From NCBI RefSeq assembly GCF_907164915.1, contig NC_061868.1, forward strand, positions 28,949,819 through 29,013,818: DNA of 64,000 bases, read 5' to 3'. The translations under genes were made by a program, and so were the position numbers. The DNA comes from Impatiens glandulifera. Taxonomy: Eukaryota > Streptophyta > Magnoliopsida > Ericales > Balsaminaceae. Position 1 is the first letter of the stretch. Each line of letters begins with the position of its first letter. The notes beneath the pieces were generated by a model. It saw only the letters and a program-made list of their open reading frames with translations, was not told the DNA's origin and made no database searches. Of this stretch, positions 1-12,041 are shown piece after piece.

Positions 1-277
1 TTATTTTATTTAAAATATTCAAAACCATGTAAGGATTAGAATGTAGGCCGGTTGTTTTAAATAGTTCATTTGGCCGGATTTTTGGGAAATGACTTAGAAA
101 AATTTTGTCTTTTGAAATTTTTTTTATCTCATCAATTTCTCCCTTTTTGATTATTTTATTTAAAATATTCAAAACCATGTAAGAAGTAAGAAGTAGGCCG
201 GTTCCCAAAAATACTTGATATATATATAAAATAATACTAAGTGAAACATAGGAAAAATATATAATTAAAGAAAACTT
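1..277 (-). repeat. Duplicated polypurine-tract segment, element 1
   Basis: Positions 1-30 and 151-180 are identical, so a unit of about 150 bp is tandemly repeated. The second copy has its PPT at 135-149 (sense strand AAAAGGGAGAAAT); the first PPT would lie just before position 1, next to the missing 3' LTR. The base run before the second PPT resembles the LTR edge (tatctcatca). The rest is AT-rich sequence downstream of gene C. Confidence 0.8.
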
Positions 278-2956
278 CTATTTCTTTTTCTTGGGCAGGT
301 ATTTGTCCAGCATTTCTGCAGTCATCGTTCCCGTGCCCGGATTGCGAGAATCGACGCCAGGTTTGGAGGAGGATCCTTGACCACCTGAAGTGCCGGTAAA
401 AGGTGAAGCCGGTGGAGCAACCGATCTTAGTGGGACCGCTTCGAGACCTCGCGTTCTTTTGACCAGCGGTACGGATCCGTCCTCGAATTCCTCATCTTCT
501 TGCAAAATCGGGTTGATTGGGGGATCGACGACCGTGTCAGCAACGTTGTCCAAGAGCTTTGAAATTGCCGCCCTCTTGGTAGGAGCCTTTCTTTTTCTAG
601 TAGTTGGTCCGGAAGGGGAGGCAACCACCTTTGATTTCTTATAGGCGTCGGCGAAATCATCAAATGCTATCTGTTGGCCGATCAGTCAAGCCGCATCTTC
701 ATTTTGCTGAACCGCTATGGCCGGTGCAACGTTTTCTAATGTTTGCATATGTCCGGCCAAGTTCGCATCCGCTTCTTCCGTTTCCTTTTGAAGCCGGGCT
801 TGCTCGTCCAGGGCATCCTGAATCTTCTAAGCCGCAAGCGCATTTTCTTCCTCAAGTGCGTTGTCGGCTGCTAGCTTTGCCGCTACCATCTCCGCCAGCT
901 GTTCGGTGACCGCCTTTAGATCGACCTCGGTCTTGGCATGCTTCTCCTCAAGCATTTCCACTCTCTCAAGTGTGGATCCAGCCTGCACATCGAATTGAGA
1001 CAGATCCCCTTCAATCTTTTTCAGCTTTTGATTGGTTGTTATGAGGTTTAGGTCTATCAAACCGACCTTTTGGCTGGTATGAGCGAGATCGGTTTCCAAC
1101 TTCTTACTTATGGTCTCCAGTACCTTAAGTCTGTCAGTTGTGTCGCTGAACAAAAGATCGGTAAGACAGTATTTGTCCTCAACGGACGTAATCCGTCCAA
1201 CTGCGGCTTCCAGCCGTTTATCGGTGGACTCGATCATCTCGATGGATTTTGTCGCGGTTTCTTTTATCTTCTTTTGCCACGGCATGAGGGCGGCATTGAC
1301 AAATTCCTCGATTAGATCCTTGACCCTTTCTTCTGTTACAGCCGGTACCGATTCATTGTCGGTTTGAAGATATACGTGCTGATCAGTGGACGGTGTATTC
1401 GTCCCGGGTTCGGTGACGTTGATTATAGGTTCCTGTTGAGGGAAGATATGCTCAACTTCGGCCAGATTTGGACTGCCCTCAGGATTCAGACCACCCTCAT
1501 CCTCAGGATTAGATTTGGAGAAGGTTGACACTTCTTGGTGCTCGGGTTCCGCTTCCAACTGTGCCAACTCATCGGTCAGTTCCCGTTGTTTGACCGCTAG
1601 CATATCCAACACCAAGAGCTCGAACTGAGATTTTGCCGTCCCTGGGATATGTTTTTCACGAAGATGTTGAATATGTTCAGTGTGCCCTAGTAACTGGGCA
1701 TGCGGTTCGACCATTTTACTTCTTCGAAGAGCGGTCAAGACGCTCTGAGCCTTTGTAAGGTTGATGACTTCCGCTTCCATCTCAACCAGTTTGTCGTATC
1801 TCCGGTCAGCGGGATGTTCCGGTAGCATGTTGGTGTAGAAGATTTCCTGCCGGTTCAGGGCCCATTGAAAGTAGACTTCGCTTGCAGCGTGAGCCTGAAT
1901 GTGAATTTCATTCATGATTTGTTTGACGAGGTCCTCGCCCATTTTCCGAATGCTTTCATCCGTGGTTTCCGGTTGCCCAGTCGGACCGGATTCAACATTA
2001 TCATTTCTGGCCGATTGTTCCTCGACCACCGGCTCTTTCCCTTTGCCAGTCCGATTCTCCTCGGTGTGGTGAGAGGGCGTTCGTTCAGAGCTTGAGGCCG
2101 AGTCCTCCGGATTAGGGGTATCGGACTGAGGGTTAGCCGATCCGATCGGTTGCTGATCCGCCTTGCTTCCGGATTTTTCTTTGGCCGGAGCCTTTTTCTT
2201 TCTAGCGTGTATCTTTCTTCGGCCGCTTGAATTGCCGGAAACCTTTGTCTTGCCTTGTTTCTCCTCCGGTCTAATGAAGTGATGGGATTTTATGATTTTG
2301 CTGGGGGGAAGAAAAACACCGGGGCCGGTGTCAGCGTTGAAATGGTGCATCAGCTTGTCGAGTGGAACGGCGTATCCCCATGACCGTTTAGATGATGGAT
2401 CCACCATCTCACATAAGTTGGAGAAGATTACCTTTTCCCAGTTGATTTTGGTGTCGTTGACTAAACCGACAATCATATTTATCTTTATTCGGGTGAGGCT
2501 GTCATAGTTGCCTCCCCGCGCTTGAACCGACTTAGACAGAATCTCGCATAGCGGTGTAAGTTCCGGTTTGAGGGAGGTTTTTTTACCGGACACTGCTATC
2601 GGTACCACAGTATCCGAAACATCCTGGCAAACCGCTTGGAATGTGGCCTCGTCTGTAACCACCGAAAAGTCGCTCCCCTCGGTTGGTAGATGGAGGACCT
2701 CAGCAACCGACTCCTTGGTGAGTTGAAAAGACTTACCGTCGATTGTTGCAGTTATTGTCCCTTCAGTGAGTGCGGTGGTTTGAAAGAACTCGGTAACCGC
2801 CTCTTGATACAGGATGAACGGTCCGTTCAGGAAGTGTTCAAGACCGGACTCAGAGATTTGGGTTAACACCCGTTTTGCTTCCGCCAATCCATTTGCCCGA
2901 ATTTCATCGAAGTCGACCTGGACGATGTGATTGAAAAGTACAGATTCGCGACCCAT
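278..2956 (-). pseudogene. Accessory gene C, element 1 (domain, NLS and coiled-coil protein)
   Basis: Third extra gene between pol and the 3' LTR. An open frame of 709 codons (2956-827) continues after two nonsense codons to 278, giving about 890 codons, the longest version in the window. Residues 1-225 hold the domain shared with A and B: VDFDE near 14, a TGL/SGL-FL motif near 38, EFF near 66, LPTEG near 90, INW near 171. Residues 245-260 are strongly basic (GRRKIHARKKK), then comes an acidic Ser/Pro-rich stretch and coiled-coil-like sequence from about 545 to 709 and beyond. A second basic cluster (TRKRKAPTKR) lies near the C-terminus. No signal peptide or membrane helix is visible, so it does not look like an envelope protein. 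Function unknown; a nuclear role is inferred from the basic clusters. The start follows a TATA promoter. Confidence 0.8.
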
Positions 2957-3056
2957 TATGTATTGAAGAGACCGAGAGATCGAAAGTGTGAGAGATTTGA
3001 AAGCTAGAGAGAGAAAGCTGTTTTGCGTAAGAATGAAATAAAATGGCTAAGGACCA

Positions 3057-3170
3057 TATTTATAGTCGCGGGTTGGAATTTCAACCGCCGCGAACTGTCA
3101 CGTCAAGTTTGGGCGGGAATTTTCCCTCCAAAAAGACGTTGGGCGGCAAACGGTAGGCGGGAAGTTTGAG
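3057..3170 (-). promoter_or_regulatory. Promoter of gene C, element 1: TATA box plus GGCGGGAA sites
   Basis: On the minus strand CTATAAATA (about 3057-3065) lies about 100 nt upstream of the ATG at 2956, followed by a CT-rich leader. Further upstream are gggcgggaattttccc (from 3111) and aggcgggaa (from about 3155), which match the E2F core TTTCCCGCC allowing one or two mismatches. Elements 2 and 3 have the same layout. Confidence 0.65.
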
Positions 3171-3472
3171 CGGGCTTTTGATGCGGTTATTTAACCGGCG
3201 ATAAGGCAGTTATTTAATGTAACCGTTCTATTCATGAAATGGTTATTTAACCGGTGATGACTCGGATTACGATTAACCGTTTGAGCTTTTTAGACTGACT
3301 TTTAATTTTGCGAATCTGAACCGAATTTTGATTTTACCGAATTTTGAACTCATTGATTTAAATGATCATTTGATTAAAAAGGAAGGACATAATGGATACC
3401 AATACATGATCGGTTTACAGTACATAAGGTAACAGAATTATGTAACGATCATTTTAGAGAGTCTGTCCTCCA
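3171..3472. other. Spacer between genes C and B, element 1
   Basis: Intergenic DNA upstream of the gene C promoter and downstream of gene B. It carries repeated GGTTATTTAACCGG-type inverted motifs (for example near 3185-3200 and 3240-3255). No further gene is visible. Confidence 0.5.
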
Positions 3473-4138
3473 TCATTTCCTCGTAGAGAACACTTGAGAA
3501 GCACACCAGGGTACCCGGTCCAAGATTTGGATGGTGTGTACGAAGGAACCGGCTAATATGGGGGCATATCCGAAACCTTTCTTTGTCTCGACCATTGTCT
3601 TCAGGTTATTGAAGATGACCGATGACCAGTTGATGGGGGTATTGCTGATGATGTAGGTCATCTTGTCGAAGACTTTCTTAGAATAGTGTTGGTTCGGAGA
3701 TTATCAGATGATAGATCGGTTGACGATCTCGTGAAGGAGTTGGATGTGACGGGCGAGGCGGGTTTTTAGACCGTAGTTCTCAACCGGCACTTCTGTTCCG
3801 GAGAACAGTTCTGCATATTCGACCGCTGCACTCCCCACTTGAGATGGAAAGTCAGAGAACCCTTCAGTGGGCAGATTGAACATCCGGGAGAATTCTCTTT
3901 CGTGAAGGACAAAGTAGTGATTTTTCACGATGGAAGTAATGGCATCACCGGATATGGCTGCATTTTTGAAGAATTCCATTACCTCTGGAATGAAGACGGG
4001 TCCGGCTTCTCTGAGAAAGACACTAAGGCCGGTGTCGATGAGGGATTCGAAGAGGAGTTCCTTTACTTCAATATCCTCAATCTGGAGGACAGAGTTGAAA
4101 TCGATGCATAGATAATTTCTTAGAGTACGGTTAGACAT
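3473..4138 (-). pseudogene. Accessory gene B, element 1
   Basis: Second extra gene, paralogous to A and C. It starts MSNRTLRNYLCIDFNS and keeps the shared landmarks: IDF near 13, TGL-FL, EFF, LPTEGFSDF, then NWSSVIFNNLKTMV. Two adjacent nonsense codons after NRSII (near 3704) replace the Cys-Gln seen in element 2, and a frameshift alters the last 40 residues. About 220 codons remain of an expected 234. It ends about 500 bp before gene C begins. Its own TATA promoter lies upstream. Function unknown. Confidence 0.78.
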
Positions 4139-4218
4139 TCTTTCAAATCTAAGAGAGAGAGAGAGAGTTTAAGAAATTAAAAGATGTTCGGAGGTATGCT
4201 GAATTAGTAAAGGGGGGT

Positions 4219-4232
4219 TCCTTATATAGATT
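4219..4232 (-). promoter_or_regulatory. TATA box of gene B, element 1
   Basis: TCTATATAAGGAACC on the minus strand, about 85 nt upstream of the gene B ATG. A GA/CT-rich leader (near 4150-4168) lies between. It is conserved at the same place in elements 2 and 3. Confidence 0.65.
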
Positions 4233-4557
4233 TGAGATTTGGGGGAAAATGGGAGCATTTAATGCAGATATTCTATTTTGTCTTATTAGAGTTGGGAATA
4301 TTTATGTTTCCAAAACTCCTTGGGAAGGAGTTACTTTTGACCGGTTGTGGAGCTCGAGGTGGAGAATCTAGTTAGGAATTAACAAAGTTTGTGTAATTTT
4401 CCATGTAATTGGAAATTAAAAGTTACTTTTCATTAATGAAAGTGGAGTTACAACAGACCGAAAGAAACACATAAATTAACCGAAAAGATCATAACGGAGT
4501 AGAGTGACAATACAACCGATACGTACATCAAAATGAATGGTTGTAGGAAGGAGTGAC
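4233..4557. other. Spacer between genes B and A, element 1
   Basis: About 325 bp of intergenic DNA with a block (near 4330-4370: tgaccggttg.ggagctcgagg) that recurs at the same place in element 2, so it may be part of the gene B promoter. No open frame of interest. Confidence 0.45.
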
Positions 4558-5301
4558 TTAATTGCCGGAGGAGTTGAGGTGTCGGTTCTTCCTTTTCCAG
4601 GCCTTCTCGAACCGCTCATAGAACGAGTCGGCAACTTCCTTTGTGATGACCTGGGCCTGATTCAGTCCTTCGCCCGGACAGAGTGGAACCCTGAGTTCCT
4701 TAAGTAGGCAGCTGATCTGGGGGATGAGGCCGGTTTGGCAAATGGTGATCATCCAGATCAGGACATCGAACAACACCCTAGACCAGTTGACCGTCGTATC
4801 TGTTGTGATAGCGGTCATCATACTGAAAGCTGTAGCACAGTAGGTGTTGGTCACATCCTTACCCAAGATGCCCCTATCGATGATATCATTGAGAAGCTAG
4901 TATTCAGCCCTCAATGATGACCTAGCACCGTGATCACTGACCGGATGGTTTGACCGAGAGAAGCTTAAGGAAATTTCGGCCTTTAGTCCGGCCGGAACGT
5001 TCAGATCAGTGATCCCTTGCTTCGGAAGATCGAAGCATCTAGCGAAGTCACTCTCCGAGAAGTCAAACACGGTCCCTCCGACCCTAGATTGAATGAGGGT
5101 GTCGAAATGAGGGGTACCCCGGAAAACCCTGGCGTTATAGAAGAACTCCAGAACGGTTTCGGGAAAGATGACATGTTTGTCATCTAGAAAAGATTTTAGA
5201 CAGGTGTCTTCACGCGACCTAATCATTTTGAAGATTTCATAATGCTCTGTACTTTGAGTTGATTCGAAATCAACTTGAAGAATGTTTGGAAACTAAGACA
5301 T
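4558..5301 (-). pseudogene. Accessory gene A, element 1
   Basis: First extra gene after pol. The ATG at 5301 is supported by the intact homologue in element 2. Codon 3 is TAG where element 2 has CAG, and another TAG lies near 4896, so the frame is broken twice. Otherwise the protein reads like element 2 A: ILQVDFES, a FLDDKHVIFPE stretch, EFFYNARVFRGTPHFDT, FARCFDLPKQG, then NWSRVLFDVLIWM and a basic C-terminus (KAWKRKNR). The domain is shared with B and C. Function unknown. Confidence 0.78.
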
Positions 5302-5360
5302 TTTTTGTCTTAGTGAGAGAATAAATTGATGCTTGTGAGTATTTTGTCTGATGTTTGCCT

Positions 5361-5374
5361 AACTTATATATTAG
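5361..5374 (-). promoter_or_regulatory. TATA box of gene A, element 1
   Basis: TAATATATAAGTTAGG on the minus strand, about 62 nt upstream of the gene A ATG, followed by a leader ending in TCTCACTAAGACAAA. The same arrangement occurs in element 2. Confidence 0.6.
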
Positions 5375-5822
5375 TAGAGGGATGATAGTATCATCCAATA
5401 TATAGTAGGTGATTTGATCTATTAACCATAAGATAAAGCATATTGCATGAAAGAAGCATGTCTACAACCTAGGATGTGAGTCATAGGCCTGGACGGTGAA
5501 AGATATCATATCTTCACGTCTTTTGAGGTATGAACATTTTGCTTTGAAAATGTATCTTTTCAGAACAGATAATCTAAACACAGATAATTATTCCATTTAT
5601 GTTCGGAAGCCAAATAATTCGGAGTATACTATTTCAAACCGGTAGGTTTTCAGTCATTTGTTCCGATGCGGTTAATTGGTGCATGCACTAAGTAACCGGT
5701 CGGTTTACTGTAACTGATAGACAAAGCGGTTCTTCAATATTTACCTTAGTGAATTCGGTTTTCGACAGTTTAGGAGGAACTACAGGTTTTGTCTGTTCGA
5801 ACCGAGTTTCCTTTTAGACATT
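5375..5822. other. Spacer between pol and gene A, element 1
   Basis: About 450 bp without a gene. It includes a block conserved in all three elements (near 5480-5540: cataggcctgga...gatatcat...cttcacgtcttttgagg) and several CCGGT motifs. It is the candidate upstream region of the gene A promoter. Confidence 0.45.
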
Positions 5823-8800
5823 TTAAGAGATGAGCTGATTAATATCGGTTAAACCGAGTATATTTCTGAAGTGAGAAAACTTAGCTTCCTGTAGGGGCTT
5901 TGTGAAGATATCGGCTACTTGTTGTTCTGTTGATACGTATTCCAGCCAGATATGCTTCAGCATGAAATGTTCTCGGATGAAGTGGTGTCTTATGTCGATG
6001 TGCTTGGTTCTAGAATGTAGAACCGGATTGTATTGATTGCTATGGCACTAGTGTTATCACAGAATATCGGAGACTCTTCGGCTGTGATACTGAAATCCTT
6101 CAGTTGTTGTTGGATCCACAGGAGTTGTGAACAGCAACTTCCGATTGCCAGATATCCAGCTTCTACGGTTGACGTGACAACCGATGTCTATTTCTTGCTG
6201 TGCCATGAAACAAGCCGATCACCTAGGAATTGGCATGTTCCGCTGGTACTCTTTCTGTCAACTTTACAACCTGCATAATTTGCATCCGAGTAACTTGTGA
6301 GGTTGAAAGATGAGTCATTCAGATACCACATACCGACTTTAGGGGTTCCCTTTAGGTATTTCAAGATACGCTTTGCGGCTGTGTAGTGAGACTGTTTTGG
6401 ATTAGCCTGAAATCTTCTACATACTCCAACCGCAAATAGTATATCCGGTCTACTTGCTGTCAGGTATAGGAGAGAACCGATGATTCCTCGGTAGGCTGTC
6501 AGGTCTACTGCCTGACCGTCATCATCTTTGTCCAATTTGATTGATGAGCTCATTGGAGTAGCCGCGGAGGAGCATGTGTCCATCCCAAATTTCTTTAGAA
6601 GTTCCTTTGTGTATTTGGGTTGACTTATGAAAGTTCCTCCTTCGAGTTGCTTAACCTGAAGGCCTAGGAAGAAGCTTAATTCTCCCATCATACTCATTTC
6701 AAATTTGTTAGTCATCAATGTTGAGAATTTATCACATAGCTTAGGATCGGTTGAACCGAAGATGATATCATCCACATATACTTGAACAAGTTGGATATGT
6801 TCCTTTTTCTCAAATTTAAATAGTGTTTTGTCCACTGAACCTATGGTGAAATCATGTTTTAACAAAAATGCGGTTAGTGTATCATACCAAGCTCTAGGAG
6901 CTTGTTTTAAACCGTATAGTGCTTTGTTTAAGCGGTATACATGATTAGGTAGGTCAGCATTTTTAAAACCGGGTGGTTGTTCAACATATACTTCCTCACG
7001 TAGGTCACCATTTAAAAATGCACTTTTAACATCCATTTAAAAAACCTTAAAGTTTTTGAAAGCAGCAAAGCTAGAAAAATCCTAATAGCTTCAATCCAAG
7101 CTACAGGGGCAAATGATTCTTCAAAATCAATGTCTTCTTCCTGTTTGTATCCTTGTGCCACTAGTCTGGCTTTGTTCCTCGTGACCAAACTGTCTTCATT
7201 GAGTTTATTTCTAAATACCCATCTTGTTCCTATGACCAATTGATCTTTCGGTCTAAGGACTAGGTACTAGACTTTATTACTCTCAAACTGGTTTAACTCT
7301 TCTTGCATTCCCAAGATCCAATCCGGATCTTACAATGCTTCATCCACTCTTTTCGGCTCAATCTGGGATATAAAAGCGGAATTGAAGTATTCCTCCAGGA
7401 TTTGTCACCTAGTTCGAACGGGTTTTGAAGGGTCACCTATAATTAGCTTAGGAGGATGATTAGTGTTCCTTTGAGATTCAGTTCAGGGGTGTCTGCCAAA
7501 TTACCGTTTACTTGATCAAGGCTAGACATATCGGTAGGCTGAACAATGATGTCAGACCGACCGATTTCCTTAGTTTGAACTGAGGTGTCAGCTACCTGTT
7601 GTGTGACAGCTTGATCCGGCTGGGTTTCATCATCACCCATTTGGTTATAGACAAATCGTCTATAAACCAGAACCTCATCTTCACTATCAGAATGGATATT
7701 GTTGTTTTCCAATCTGTTGTGTAGATCAAAGGATGATGCAATGTTACTTTCAACCGATTCATCGAATACAACATGAAGGGATTCCTCCACGGTTAAAGTT
7801 CTAGTGTTATACACTCTATATGCTTTACTAACTGCTGAGTAACCTAACATGATCCCAATATCAGATTTTGCATCAAAAGCAAATAAGTAATTTTTGCCAT
7901 TTATATGAATGTAACATTTACAACCGAAAATTTTAAGATAGCTAATGTTGGGAATCCTATCAAAGTATACTTCATACGGTGTTTTGTTGTGAAACTTGTT
8001 GATCAAAGACCGAATTTACGTGTAACATGCAGTACTGATAGCTTCAGCCCAGAATTTTTGAGCAACACCCGAATCGGCTATCATGGACCTTGCGGCTTCC
8101 TTGAGAGTTCGGTTTCTTCTCTCGGCCAGGCCATTCTGTTGAGGAGTCCTAGCACTAGACAACTCGTGTCTAATACCGGTTTCATCAAGAAATGCATTTA
8201 GAGTACTATTTGTAAATTCGGTTCCTCTATCACTCCTAATGCTGTTGATGCGTGTTGTTTTTTCATTTTGTAAACGTTTAAGCAATGTAATTAAATTTGA
8301 TGCGGTTTCACGTTTGGATGCCAAAAATATTACCCATGTATAACTAGAATAATCATCAACAACTACCATAGTGTAGAGCATGCCACCTAGGCTGACGACC
8401 CTAATCGGTCCAAATAAATCCATGTGTAGGAGATCTAAGCATTGGTTAGACTGAATGTGTCCTTTACTCTTAAAGGTTGACTTAGTTTGTTTACCCATGT
8501 GACATGCTGAACAAACCTTATCCTTATTGAATACTATATCAGGAATTCCTTCAACCAGTTTTTTACCACGGATATAGTTTAAAGTTTTCAGGTTTAGATG
8601 ATTTAGTCTTTTATGCCATAGCCAGGTTTGATCGGTTTTAGCTACCATGCAGACAGGGTGTTCTACTTTATTTTTCCAATCTACCTTGTATATGTTTCCT
8701 AACCTATTTCCGGTTAGTAGTATGTTCCCCTGGGAGTTTTTAACTAAGCATGCATGTTTTAGAAATTCTACAGTGTATCCAGCATCATACATTTGGCTAA

Positions 8801-9086
8801 TGCTCAGCAAGTTAAAGTGTAGGTTTTCAACTAAGAGTACATTATCAATTGTTAAATTACCATGGACAATCTTACCCTTGTCCACAGTTCTACCTTTTGA
8901 GTTATCACCGAAGACAATCATTGTACCAGTTTCTATTCTGATGTCGGTTCAAAGGTTGTTGTTTCCAGTCATGTGTCTGGAACAACCGTTGTCCAAGTAC
9001 CACTTAGAGTTTCCTAGCCGTTTCTTCATATCTTACAAAATATACATATTTACAACTATTTGGTACCCACATTTACTTGGATCCAC
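5823..9086 (-). pseudogene. Copia pol polyprotein (PR-INT-RT-RH), element 1
   Basis: Degenerate pol. In order: protease region near 8960-9010 with the active-site DSG altered to DNG; pre-integrase WLWHKRLNHL near 8610; integrase with MDLFGPI, SDRGTEF and [10 protein letters not shown] supplying the D-D-E residues (8430-8090); RT with [11 protein letters not shown] near 7020 and an intact [11 protein letters not shown] near 6760; RNase H with SYSDANYAG near 6280. Stops or frameshifts occur near 8010, 7440, 7240 and 7030 and in the last 370 bp. Pol lies in the +1 frame relative to gag and has no obvious ATG of its own. Confidence 0.9.
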
Positions 9087-10853
9087 AAGTGATTAGTCTC
9101 TTAGGTATCCAGACTTTAATAAGTCGGACAACTTTTCCGGTTATGGTTTTGACTAGTTTTCTTATACTCGGTTTGGCGTCTTTCTATTTTCCTAAGAGTG
9201 CCTTACTCGGAGGTGGCCTTTGATCTATTCTATGCGGTCGTGGATCGACTTGCTTACCTTTGGGCCGGTTGACTTTCCTTTTCTCAAGATGAAACCATTT
9301 TTCGGAATCGGTTGGACCTACATAGATTAGTTCGTCTTCCGGATATGAGGCACTTTGTTCCTCATCGTCGGTTAAGGAGCTCTTGACAAAACTTATAAAG
9401 GGAAGATTATCCTTATGAGCCTCATTTCGTCGGAATGGTTACGGTTGCTGGATCTGTTGTTTTTGTATCCAAGACCGAACATGCACTTGGGATGTCTATT
9501 ATATCTAGACAATTGATTCACCATTTCACTGGATCTCTTCCATGCGGTTATTCGATACTGGGTTCGGGCATCCTCCTCCTCGGTCAAATCTTGAACTGAC
9601 TCCTTGAGTTGTTTGGTCTCAAAGGGTAGTTCAGGTGCTGCTTTGGTTTCTAAGATTTCGTTAGGTTGAGTACTATTGGTGTTAGGTTCGGACATGGCTG
9701 GTTCTATGGGGTCGGTTCTAAAGTTGAGTTGGGTTGGTATTAGTGTTAATAGGTTCTTATACTCTACAACCATATCATTTAGTGCATTAAATAACTCATC
9801 TTTAGTAAATTCTTCACAAGGATAGTCAAATACCTGTTCCTCGTTTGCCATGAGACATGTGAGTTCATCATCATTATCACTGTGAGCCCATAGGCTTCCT
9901 CCATCATCGGCTATTAGTGCTTTTTGAACTTCACTTCCTTCACCGGTTTGTGGATAATTATTTCGGTGGTTCTAATTGTCCGGTTTCCGGTCATCCCGCC
10001 TCGGTTTTCTGCATTCCCATCTGAAATGTCCCAAACAATTGCAATTATAACATCTAACATTAGATTTATCACCGTAGTTATAGTTGTTGTTGTTTGTCGG
10101 TTGGCTTCTCTTCATGAATCTGCCAAACTTTTGTGCAAGCATTGCCATGACATCCTCGGTAAACTGTTCAGCGGTTCTGATCGGTGCAGGAGCAACCGGT
10201 TCTATGGATGTGACTAAGGCTTTTGTGGAAGTTGAGGCGGAAACTTCATCTTCAATCCTAGATCTCATTTCAAACTCATATGCCTTAAGATCTTCGAACA
10301 CATTGTGTAGCTTCATCATGCTTAGACAATTTGATTCCCTCATCACCATCGTCTTTATGTCCCATGCACTTGGAAGAGACCTTAACGCTTTCATGATAAT
10401 TTCCTTGTTATCATACTTCTTTCCAAGAGTTGATAGCTCGTCTATCACATCTGTGAACCGGTCACTGTACTCCCTCATTGTGTCTCCCGGTTTCATCTTA
10501 ATATTTTCGAACTTCTGGGTAGCTACCATTATCTTGTTTTCCTTGGTTCTTTCCTTTCCCTCATGAATTTGAATCACCATATCCCATATTTCCTTTGCGG
10601 TTTTACAATCTCTGACCTTACAAAACGTGTTCTTGTCCAAACCGTTGATGATACGGTTTCTAGCATGATTGTCTAGATTGTTTCTTCTCCTATCGTCAGC
10701 TGTCCAATCCTTTCTGTCTTTATCAATCTTTACCGGTCCTTCAGTCAGGATGAACTGCATCTCGTCATCCATGGTAATTAGGTGCACGTGCATACGTACC
10801 TTCTAGTTGGCAAAGTCGTCACCTTCTAGCATTGGAGGCTTATCAAAAGACAT
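9073..10853 (-). pseudogene. Copia gag, element 1
   Basis: Nucleocapsid-type protein that would package the element RNA. It starts MSFDKPPMLEGDDF at 10853. Trp 17 has become a stop (near 10805). A UBN2-like gag core follows (KEIWDMVIQIHEG, YSDRFTDVIDEL) and the zinc knuckle CYNCNCLGHFRWEC (near 10010-10050). A nonsense codon follows PDN near 9972 and a one-base deletion near 9400 shifts the C-terminal part. The frame ends at the conserved CGSK-stop (9073-9075), overlapping the start of pol. Confidence 0.88.
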
Positions 10854-10878
10854 GCTTGCTTGAGTATTGAAACTAACT

Positions 10879-10890
10879 GCTCTGATACCA
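10879..10890 (-). other. Primer binding site (initiator tRNA-Met), element 1
   Basis: TGGTATCAGAGC on the minus strand, two bases after the 5' LTR. This is the standard 12-nt match to plant tRNA-iMet used by copia elements. Confidence 0.93.
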
Positions 10891-10892
10891 AT

Positions 10893-12041
10893 TGTTAGGA
10901 TCTAGATCGCGGCTGGCGGACCGGGGTCTTGCCGATTAACGCCTTTCACTCAACGTTTGGTGATTAATCCGGTTAGAGATTAACACTGGGGTTTCAATAC
11001 TACACAAACTGTCACAAACCCTTGAACCGAGTTCAAGTGCGGAAGTGGTTTGTTTCAGGTTGAAGCAACACACACACATGATGGACAGAACTAGATTTGG
11101 ATAAGGTCGGTTTGGAGTATGGTGGGTCGGTTTGGGATTCAGTAATTCAGTTTAGGTAGAATCGGTTAGAGTGTAAGGCCGACAGAAAGTAAATAACAAG
11201 ACAGGTTTTTATGGATGTTCGGAGATAAACTCCTACGTCACCCCTTCCTCTCGAAACCGCGAGAAGGATATTCACTAATGAATACACAAACACAATCCGA
11301 TCGAGGCTTGTTTTCTGCTCGATAACACCTGCACAATTTTAACCGAAATTGTAATCTTACTTTAAATAAACACTTGAGCTCTTTTTGATCTTAGAGAGAT
11401 AAACTTGTAATAACTCTTAAAGCTTGTGGTTGGTGGAACTTAGTAACTCTTGTAACTTGTTGATCAAACTCTTGTTTCTAGGGCTGCATTTATTCCTCTT
11501 GAACTTCTTCTTTTATAGGTGAAATGTGCCAACGGTCACATTTCATCACCTTGAATCTGATTGGTTGAGCAGAGGTTCAGTGATTCAGACCTGGCGGTCT
11601 AGACTTCCAGTGTATAGGTCAAACCAGCTAGGTTTGTCTTTTACTTAGTATGGTAACTGTCGGTTGGACAGTTACCTGTAGCTGGAGGATTGCGTCTCTG
11701 ATTTATCCCGGAGTGGAAAGATCTTGTCGGACGGTCTTCTGCAGTCTGCAGATTGTCCTCAGACTTGTATGAATATGGTAATACTAAGATCTGTCCTTTG
11801 GTATTATCTTCAACAGATACTCAAAGTATCTATTTGCACCGATCGGTTGTTTAGGTTAACCGAATGACTTCCGGTTTTGGTCTTTTCTTCTGACCGGTCT
11901 TGTCTTTCTGATCGGTTAGGTTTTTGGTCGGTTGGTTTGATTGACCGCTTGAATTACTTGACCGGTTGGATTCTTTAACCGTTCCTGCACAGGAAGTTTG
12001 TTTTTGTTAAGTCTATTTAACCGGTCTAATTTTATCTAACA
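10893..12041 (-). repeat. 5' LTR, copia element 1 (1149 bp)
   Basis: Bounded by TGTTAGATAA and GATCCTAACA on the minus strand (TG...CA). A TATA box CCTATAAAAG is near 11511-11520. The segment downstream holds short inverted repeats, a CTCTCG/CGAGA hairpin (near 11255-11272) and TACAATTTT/AAATTGTA (near 11330-11352), also found in the other elements. The U3 end is rich in ACCGGTT motifs. Confidence 0.92.

Larger units (their letters stand above)
1..12041 (-). mobile_element. Copia element 1 (Sirevirus-like), complete except 3' LTR
   Basis: LTR retrotransposon read right to left: 5' LTR, tRNA-iMet primer site, gag, pol, accessory genes A, B and C, then a duplicated polypurine-tract region. The window opens about 16 bases inside the element, because position 1 matches the bases immediately after the first PPT copy in elements 2 and 3. 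The 3' LTR is therefore just outside. Domain order PR-INT-RT-RH and the motifs [11 protein letters not shown] and [11 protein letters not shown] identify Ty1/copia; the phrase [15 protein letters not shown] and the iMet PBS fit the Sirevirus lineage. It lies in the 3' LTR of a gypsy element. The right flank is GAAAA; the matching left target duplication cannot be seen. Many stops and frameshifts mark it as non-autonomous. Confidence 0.92.
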
